From Linyphia triangularis (lineage: Eukaryota > Arthropoda > Arachnida > Araneae > Linyphiidae): a stretch of 64,000 nucleotides of DNA. The notes under the pieces are model-generated. The model searched no databases. It was not told where the DNA came from and worked only from the letters and a program-made list of their open reading frames with translations. Location: positions 12,057,401 through 12,121,400 of the forward strand of contig OZ021722.1 in assembly GCA_963978545.1 (NCBI GenBank). The letters run 5' to 3'. Position numbers and translations under genes: made by a program. Shown here piece by piece: positions 56,001 to 64,000 of this stretch; position 1 is the stretch's first letter; each line of letters opens with the position of its first letter.

Positions 56001-59000
56001 TCAATTGGAATTAATTCCATAGTATTCATTCTTCATTCACCCAAATCTACCTCCCCCCCCCCCCCCCACGAAAAAAAAATCACAAGACCACAATTTCTGT
56101 CCATTTTTTTTAACAAGTCGCGCTCCACACAAATACGACTCCACTAATCGTCAAGGCACCAACAGAAAACCCTTTTAACATTACGCCTACAACAACAACA
56201 AACACCCGGAAATGAAACATCGAAACCTGAAGGTCCATCCATCCTCCTCCTCCCAGTGTACTTTCTCCGATTCGAATGTGTCCGATAATTGAGAGATCTA
56301 CCCCCGCCCTCCCACATTGGGCATTCCGGTCAAGATCTTCAAAGAGATTACCGGAAAGTGGAATCTGGCGCTATCCACCGGAGGGCGACGGCCCCCCCTT
56401 TAATATTCAGGATGGCAGACTTTGTTTCCGCCCCCCTGGGCCCATGGGTTTTAGAGGCAATCAGACTTACCGGATTCATTGCCCACCCTTGCCCTCCTGG
56501 GGCAAACGCCCCTGCTGCCCGTAACACCTTTTGCCCTTGCCGTCCAAGGCTAGTATGGATAAAAGATATACTGACTCTTTCTTTTGAAGATTATTGGCTC
56601 TTCTTCAGAATACAATTGGACCACTATACTTTGTTTTTTTCAGAAATTGAATTAATTTTACCATTAAATGATATATTAGTTCTTTATTACTATTGTATCC
56701 ATTGATTATCAAGTGAAAAAACTTCGTTCAGTGTCTATTTTGTGTTGTGACGGAGCTCGACTTGATATATCTCAGAATACCTTATACTTACGATAAAGTT
56801 GCCTTTAAATGTTAACTAAAGTAATCGACATGTATGCATTTTAACGGCTTTCATTTTTAATGAAGTGAAAAGGTTATTTTTATTGGCTATTTTTGTTTGC
56901 TGAAACTTGTCGAGCTGGTATATCCTAAAATGTCGATAGCTCAAAAATAAAAAATTGAGCTTGGTGTCGGTTTTACTGTCAGTACTCAATTTTAAGTCTT
57001 CGGTTACCAGATGGGCTTTATTTAGTGTGATATAAGTATTGCATAGTAAGCCTAAAGAAACGCCTCACAAAATAAGTTGAATACATTCTTCAGTGATTAA
57101 TAATTACTTTGAATCATTTGTTTACCATTTTTATGTATATATATATAAAGCATAAAACAATACTTATTTACTATTGTAGTTTATTTACAATTGAGAAGCT
57201 GATTTGTTTTAGAAAAGCTTACCAAAATTAACACTGTTTTATGACTTACTCTTAACTTGTGAATATTTGTTTGAAAATATTATTGAAATTAGCCATGTGC
57301 ATGTTATATTTTTCGACAAATATCACAAATTTAAGTAAGTGCAACAAAATGTTACCGACTTTATTTTAAAATAGATCTGGTCCACCCTGATGCAAGTTTC
57401 ACTAATAAGATTTTAATTAAAATGAACCATAAAAAAAAAATAACTACATCAGTTCTCTCAAACATGGCGAATTATAAAATATATTGCACCTAAAATGCAC
57501 CTAAAAATATATTTCTGAAATAAGCTACATTTGTGTCCATGGCCACTTTTGAACACTCATATACTTGTTTGGTCAACCTGACCCAAATCATTGTCGCAAA
57601 TGACAAAGCAACTCTTGACGATTGTAGAAGTTCTCGTACATCTTAACTGATGTCAGTCTCTCACGGACACTGATGCCTACTCTCGCATGGACTTAAAGTT
57701 TCACCAACTATATCAGTAGAGGATGGTAAAATTTACAAGACAACGTCCTCTTTTATCCTCTAAACCTTAACCTCCTTCGCCCGAAGAAGCACTGTCCATC
57801 AGGGTTTTGGTGTTCCTTGGCAACCTGAATGCAAAATCGAGTATAGAATGGGGGAACAGATTTGGATGTTGTATGCCGGTGGTAATTTTTCCACACACGT
57901 TCCCTTCTCTTGGAGGTGTGATGGGGTAAGGTTGGTGGTAAGCTGTCCCCTGTGGACATTGTATGGTAGGGGAGCAGGTTGATTGGGTGGTGGTTGGAGG
58001 CTGAATGCATTATAATGTATCGAGAATCGAAATGGTCGGAGCTGTTTAAAACGGGATGGGGAATTGTTGCGGGACAGTTGGACGTTTCAGATACGTGTTA
58101 GGGTTGGCAGAAGTCGACTGAATTGGTGCTCAATTTGTTTTGGGCGAAGTTATATTGACCTATGTTGGAATGTTTGTCCTGATGGGCGGGCTTGTGTGAC
58201 CAACCACTTTTAACTTAGAACCGTGATCAAGGATGGGTGTTTGATGCAGCGTGTCGAGGCACCAACGGTGTCGTTTTATTATTTGGCTAAATTAGCTAGC
58301 CATATCTTGTCGTATCTTAGATACTGTAGTGCTTCGGTTTGATTAAAATTTGAATGTTGGTGTAGCATGATTAGCTTGTGACTCAATTGGTAGATGAGTA
58401 TTCACTGGGATTTTTTTTTTTTAATATTTATTCCAGATTTTTCTATGTCTAATATATTGAAATAAATCCGTATTTCGGTGCTAAAAAGAACAGTGTTCCC
58501 TTATACTATATATTTTGCAGCGAGACTTTTATTCATATTTTAACGAAGTATATATGCATCAAGTGATCGAATATATGTCTAACCAATAGACTGCTGAATT
58601 CGAGCGCAATGTGCTTGATGCTCCACATTCAAAAAACATAATTAACACATAATTCAATTCATTTATACAACTGCCGATAGAGAAACATAATTATTAGGTG
58701 TGTCAGAAAAATACAACCGTTTCTGCAAAAAAAAAATCAATTTATTTGACGTACAACTAGTTTGCAGTTCGAAGAGACAATATCACCTGTGACCGCCAGT
58801 TGAAATGGCCAGTTGGACCCGACAGAAGGTTAAAGTTTTTTCACCATGATGTAAGTGATCATTTGTCTTCTATCAAGGTTACAGAAGTACGCCCCCCCCC
58901 CACCCCCACACACACAACACATTCAAATTATTCAACTTCCAAAGCATTTTTCTCCTCAAAGAAAATCTTTCCAAATTCCTGTTTTAATCTGAAATTCTTC

Positions 59001-60035
59001 GTGGTGCTTTAAATATTTAAATAAAAAAAACTATCTTTTCTCTCCAACAGTCCGCTTTTGATTGCGACGCGAAATTCTGCCAGGTTTCCGTCAAGCAACC
59101 AAAAAAAAAAAAAAAAAAAAAAAAAACTTAAAACGTCATATCCAACAGAATCAGTATGCAAAGCACCAAAACCCAGTTTCTACCTTTCATTAGAAAAAGA
59201 CCCTACTACAAGTACATTCAAATTTTCTTCAACTCGCCGTTCTTCCCCCTCCTTCCAACTGGCAATGGGGGGGCCTTTCCCGAAATCATTGTGCGGCAAC
59301 TGAAAAGACTCCGGTATTTATGTAGTTTCCACACAATTCTTCTCTTGATTACCTTTTCCAGAAACTCGCGGACGCGACTAGTCGGCAGGGAATTTACATT
59401 AGAATAGGTAAGTCCTCTTGGCACGTACGGCACTGCAATATGTAAACAAGACACGTGACTGCCAGGCGTCCAATGAGACGACTCCACGTATTTTTACAAT
59501 TCTGCGAGGGGGGGATGGAGTTACGTGAGTGTATTTATTTCCTGATTTACACCGTGTCCTGGTTCTGAGGATGTTGCACCATGAGAAATGAATACTCGTA
59601 AGAATGGGATCGGTTAGTTTTTAATCCAATGCTTGCCAATGTAATTTAGGGACTTGGAAGCTGTCTGTTTCATTACATTTTTTTTAAAACGTCGTGATAA
59701 AATCTAGTTCATTAGAATTACTATTTCCTTTGTCTGACTCTCTGTGTAGTGTGCCGAGTATTTTACTACATGCAGTAAGAGTTTTACTAACTCTATAAAC
59801 AGTCCGATGATTGAAAAAAGTATAGCAGTACACATTGACATGTTTAGATAACCTTGGTACTTTCTCATTTCATGGAAGATTAAACTAGGTGCATAAAAAC
59901 AATGTTATCTAAAAACTGGTTGGAATCTTATACTCTTGATTTTCTCGAACTTGTGCGTGATTAAAACTATAAAAAAAAAATCTCTGCGTTTTTTACTTTT
60001 TAACTAAAATACGTCAAGTTTAAATGATTCAAAAT
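53030..60035. other. Long unique stretch, no gene supported
   Basis: Mostly AT-rich. GC-richer patches at 54750-55030, 56230-56560, 57740-58260 and 59040-59410. A26 run at 59101-59126, C15 at 56053, C10 at 58892. Frames of 80-138 codons in the GC-richer patches lack recognisable motifs and paired splice sites, except two weak microexon-like candidates near 59051 and 59362. Confidence 0.5.
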
Positions 60036-60039
60036 CGCC

Positions 60040-60215
60040 CTTAATGAAAGGGCCTCTTAAGAACCTATGCCAAAAAACACTGCCTCAACCCACCCCCAAA
60101 TAGTTAATACCAAAAATATTACTTAACCTACAACCAAACCCCAAATATTTAATACCGAAAACCCTACCTAAACCTACAACAACAACAACAACAACTCCCC
60201 AAATAGGTAATACTG
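60040..60215. repeat. Degenerate 55-60 bp tandem repeat with (ACA)n
   Basis: ccccaaatagttaatacc-aaaa, then acttaacctacaacc, recurs about three times, with an (ACA)n run near 60177-60196. Confidence 0.7.
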
Positions 60216-60563
60216 AACGTAATCGGGTAAAAACTTTTGACACACTACCGCATCAGCACAACCTAAAAAAAAAAGCTCTTGACACTTCTCGCCTCACACT
60301 TAATTTGCTGGGAATAATGCCCCCACATCCAACTTAAGACCTCAGTGTGAAAGCATCTCTAGGATGCCACGGTTTGTTTAAGAGAGCAAAAGAGAGATTT
60401 TTTTCCATCCTCCAAAGGTGGTTGTGTATTGATGGATGCTGGTCCCTGCCACTGACATCGCCCATGATTGACGAGAACTGGTTTCCTCTTTCAAAGGGGG
60501 ATCAGGGAGGACCACTTGGCGGCATTCGTGTCGCCTTTTGGCGACAAATGTGTCACTCGAAAT

Positions 60564-61350
60564 GAGAACAACCATTGTCCAAAAAACTCTTTAAAATGAG
60601 TAATGTATGTGGGCATGGCCGGCCGGCTATTGCCTATCGATTTTGTTCTATCGATGTTACTGCATAATGTAGCCCTCTAATCCTTTTGACTTAACAATTT
60701 GGTAAAGATATAATTAGTGCGGTCGTTTCTAAATACTCCTCACATGAGAACAGCCATTGTCCAAAAAACTCTTTAAATGAGTAATGTATGTGGGCATGGC
60801 CGGCTGACTATTGCCAATCGATTTTGTTCTATGGATGTTACTGCATAATGTAGCCCTCTAATCCTTTTGACTTAACAATTTGGTAAAGATATAATTAGTG
60901 CGGTCGTTTCTAAATACTCCTCACATGAGAACAACCATTGTCCAAAAAACTCTTTAAATGAGTAATGTATGTGGGCATGGCCGGCCGACTATTGCCTAAC
61001 TAAGTGACTTCATTTGATTGCCATTCTTATCCCCACCAGTTGAACTCTTGGTTCAGAGGCAGAATGCGCTCCTAGCATGAGAGAAGTCTTGTGATCGAGG
61101 GAACCCAATCTCTGTTTTTAAGTTGAGTGGACACGGGGACTTTTGGGTCAGTTGATTGGTGAGAGAATATCGAATTATCTCCCATTCGTGACGCAAAGGT
61201 ATCTTCCCCTTTGACTTCTACAGACTTCACTCAGCAGTCTAGATTTTGTTCTATCGATGTTACTGCATAATGTAGCCCTCTAAATCCTTTTGACTAAACA
61301 ATTTGGAAAAGATATAATTAGTGCGGTCGTTTCTGAATACTCCTCACAAG
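60564..61350 (+). repeat. 181-bp tandem repeat, three copies, the third interrupted
   Basis: GAGAACA-CCATTGTCC starts units at 60564, 60746 and 60927 (periods 182 and 181). Units share ggcatggccggc, gattttgttctat-gatg, ataatgtagccctctaatcc and gtgcggtcgtttctaaatac and are nearly identical, so the expansion is recent. The third is split by about 245 bp and resumes at about 61242. Confidence 0.93.
60998..61241 (+). mobile_element. Insert of about 245 bp with tRNA-like motifs
   Basis: Present only in the third 181-bp unit, so it is an insertion (or the others lost it). It contains TTGGTTCAGAGGCAGAATGC, resembling a tRNA A-box region, and then GTGATCGAGGGAACCC, a poor B-box match. It may be a decayed tRNA-derived SINE of another family. 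The duplication is unclear (possibly CTA). Confidence 0.45.
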
Positions 61351-61354
61351 TAAA

Positions 61355-63585
61355 CTTTCACTAAGTGAACCAACAAAATCATAATGCCTTGTCAGAACTT
61401 CCAATAAGATTCATTTAATTTTCATACAAAATTGTTAATGACCCGGAGCTGAAGTAATCTTCCAAAGTAATGAAGTGGAGTCTTTTCTAAGTAATGAATC
61501 TGGATGGCATCCAATCTGTCAAAGTAAAAGTCGTTAGTTTCTTTCAACATGACCGTTTTTTTTTTAAGAGAAAGGTAAAAATGGGTTAACACATTAGCAG
61601 TTCATTTGAGTTAATTTGGTGTGTAAAGTTAATCGCAAAAGCAGTTGGCAGCTTTGAAATAAATTGACAGCATTTGAAAGATAAATTAACACTAATCACT
61701 ATAAGAAGAAGAATTATTTCTCTTTCGCAACTGAGATTTCAATAAAAATGTTACTTTTTTAAGCAATAAAATATGGAATGAAAGCATATTTGTAATTCCA
61801 ATTGCTTTTTTTGTGTGTGTGCTCTTCAGATCCCGAGCTCTTAAGTCGTCCATGTTATCCCACCTGAAATAATATTAAATAAAAATTTATTTAATACTTT
61901 TTGGATGATCCCTCTCGATGACTCTTAGAGATAATACTCGTCTAGACATGTTTTCGTATTTATTTATATATATATTTAATTTTCAAAAAATGAAAACTAT
62001 GTCGGCACAAAGAGAAAAAAAAGAGAGCGTGACTAGAATATGCATTTTATATCTGCGTAATTTTTCATCGGTAGAAACACAAACACAAAAAAAAATTTAC
62101 ATTTCTATCAAATTCTAGAAAAATTTAGATATATTTTGATGAAATTTTTCTTTTTAATGTAAATGATGTTTTTAGGTTCAATTTTTTGAAACAAATAATA
62201 AATTGTTTCATTAGCAGTCTATGGCCACTATCACTTGCATGAAAATTTATTTACCCACTTACAGGCAAACATATTATTTACATTTCAGATATTATTTGAA
62301 AAATAAAATAAAAGCCATAACAATTGCATTAGAAAAATCCTTCTTGCAAATTATTGAAGAAAAAAAAGACATACATTTTGCTAAATTTACGAAAACACTT
62401 TTTTTTTTTTTTTTAAGTATGATTATATTTCCGTTTTTACATGTTATAATTTATTTTCGCTTAAGCAATAAAAATAGTTTTTTGTAAAAACAAAGTAAAA
62501 TCATTGAAAATTTGTCTTTGATAACCAAAACTGCAATCAGTGTCTGTATTAACGTTCAACTTTGATTTTCTGTTTTCAAAGTATGCAAAAGAACATTCAT
62601 TCTGAGGCTCCTGTAGGAATTCCAGAAACATCAAAGTCATCGCTTATCCATTGAAATGGATTTAGTATTGATTGTATATAACTTTTCTAAGAAAAAAAAA
62701 ATATCATTTAAGGTATACGTATAGGCTTCAAATCGCAAAAATCGGGGAAGATTTGTAAGGCCGAAAAAAACAAAAGCAAAATAAAAACAACACAAAAGAA
62801 GGAAACCCTATGATGGAGGAGCATACTAAAAAGGAAATATATAATAATTAGTATAATAATAACAGGTTTTTATATAAAAAATACTTTTTTAAAAGTTATT
62901 CTCAGATTGTAGTTTTTTTCTATTTTACATTTCATTCAAACAGTAATAACTTCAGTTTAAATAATATTTTTTTGAAATTTGTTTTTAACTATATAATCTG
63001 CATACATTGTTGAATGTTTTGATCCTAAATACTAGGTGATTTTTAAATACATATTTTTTTAATTGAATTTTAAAGATAAGATTCTGTGTAAAAAAACTTG
63101 GATTTTTCTAATAGATTCACTTAAAGCAAGATATCACAAAATATACACACTGTAAAATTTTGTTAATAGGGTCAAAACATAGAGCAGTGTATTCCGTATT
63201 ATTGAACACCAAAATTGTATCTGGGGGCTAATTAGAATTTTTGTCATTACCGTTCGAAATTAGCCTAATTAGTTGATTAAATGTTAATTATTAAAATTGA
63301 AGAAATTAAAAAAAAAAAAAAAATTATTGGAAACAGTTTAACAAATAATGTACTTTTCAAGGTGCAAAGGTCTAATTTTTAAATTGAAAATTAAAAAAAA
63401 AAATGTTGAAACCTATACGTATACCTTATTATGTTTAAAAATTAATAATTTTTTTAAGAACGTTTTTAAAATATGTTGTATTTTATACTTACATTAATAT
63501 CAAAATGTACATGGATTAAATTACAATATAAATGCACAAAGACATTTCTATAAAGTTAGAATATAAGTTCAATAAGATATTTGTA
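61355..63585. other. AT-rich unique sequence
   Basis: Only A/T runs and short frames. Nothing recognised. Confidence 0.55.
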
Positions 63586-63591
63586 CTTATA

Positions 63592-63978
63592 TACTTTTCA
63601 GTTAATTTGTTTTCTCTAGCGAGTATAGGAAATGATATATACCTTTCAGTTAATTTGTTTTCTCTAGCGAGTATAGGAAATGATATATACTTTTCAGTTA
63701 ATTTGTTTTCTCTAGCGAGTATAGGAAATGATATATACTTATTCAGTTAATTTGTTTTCTCTAGCGAGTATAGGAAATGATATATACTTTTCAGTTAATT
63801 TGTTTTCTCTAGCGAGTATAGGAAATGATATATACTTTTCAGTTAATTTGTTTTCTCTAGCGAGTACAGGAAATGATATATACCTTTCAGTTAATTTGTT
63901 TTCTCTAGCGAGTATAGGAAATGATATATACTTATTCAGTTAATTTGTTTTCTCTACCGAGTATAGGAAATGATCCTT
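63592..63978 (+). repeat. 48-bp minisatellite, eight copies
   Basis: Unit: TCAGTTAATTTGTTTTCTC, then tagcgagtataggaaatgat, then atatac and a short linker. Linkers vary (ctttc, tttt, ttatt); the ttatt form occurs after the third and seventh copies and makes a 49-bp unit, shifting the frame. The last unit is mutated. The open frame it creates is an artefact of the period being a multiple of 3. Confidence 0.95.
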
Positions 63979-64000
63979 ACTAGGACTTAATCTTAAACAA

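Noticed and set aside
56276..56705. Two overlapping + frames of 82 and 138 codons in a GC-richer patch
   Set aside because: Neither shows a domain or paired splice sites; overlapping open frames in GC-rich DNA are expected because stops are AT-rich.
58370..58410. A-box-like word actcaattggtagatgag
   Set aside because: No B box follows at the right distance and there is no repeat structure.
58694..58800. Mariner-like start TTAGGTGTGTCAGAAAA
   Set aside because: No matching inverted end or transposase fragment found nearby.

Overview
The window looks like AT-rich, gene-poor arthropod nuclear DNA, roughly one third GC by eye. A chelicerate or spider-like genome is my best but weak guess, from the style of its tRNA-derived SINE, its many short DNA elements and its apparently very long introns. 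I see no bacterial operons, ribosome binding sites or CRISPR arrays. Apart from one exon, the open reading frames are short and AT-rich or homopolymer-driven. Their lengths are about what chance gives in 64 kb of this composition.

Only one segment has convincing coding character: a 213-bp, GC-rich, phase 1-1 internal exon at 28886-29098 on the + strand, with a polypyrimidine-AG acceptor and a GTAGGT donor. If it is real, most of the window is probably intron on either side of it. I do not recognise the protein.

The rest is a record of transposition and tandem duplication. 1-2530 is a decayed satellite with a period near 165 bp. 2.5-18 kb holds short DNA elements: two fold-back MITEs with TA duplications, a CAGGGTTCCC family, a CAGGGATGA element, and a fold-back element interrupted by a 445-bp non-autonomous Helitron. 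The same stretch has six of the eight copies of a tRNA-derived SINE and a frameshifted non-LTR retrotransposon 3' fragment. 20.5-24.4 kb holds two tandem arrays: one of about 225 bp per unit, and a 410-bp higher-order repeat built from monomers of about 70 bp. 27.6-32.5 kb has another tRNA-like fragment, a 709-bp solo LTR and a shorter relative, the exon, and a 658-bp long-inverted-repeat element nested in a MITE. 37-49 kb has dispersed relatives of the 20.5-kb and 15.6-kb repeats, an array with a DNA element inside it, long (TA)n tracts and further tandem duplications. 49-60 kb is mostly unique AT-rich sequence with a SINE at 52.4 kb. 60-64 kb ends in a 181-bp and a 48-bp tandem array.

The strongest results come from comparison within the window. 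Several insertions can be set against an empty paralogous site in the same 64 kb: SINE in dispersed repeat, Helitron in MITE, inverted-repeat element in MITE, DNA element in tandem array, and an insert in the 181-bp array. This fixes or closely constrains ends, target-site duplications and insertion order without outside data. The window also has 29 poly(G) or poly(C) runs of 10 bp or more, far more than its composition predicts.
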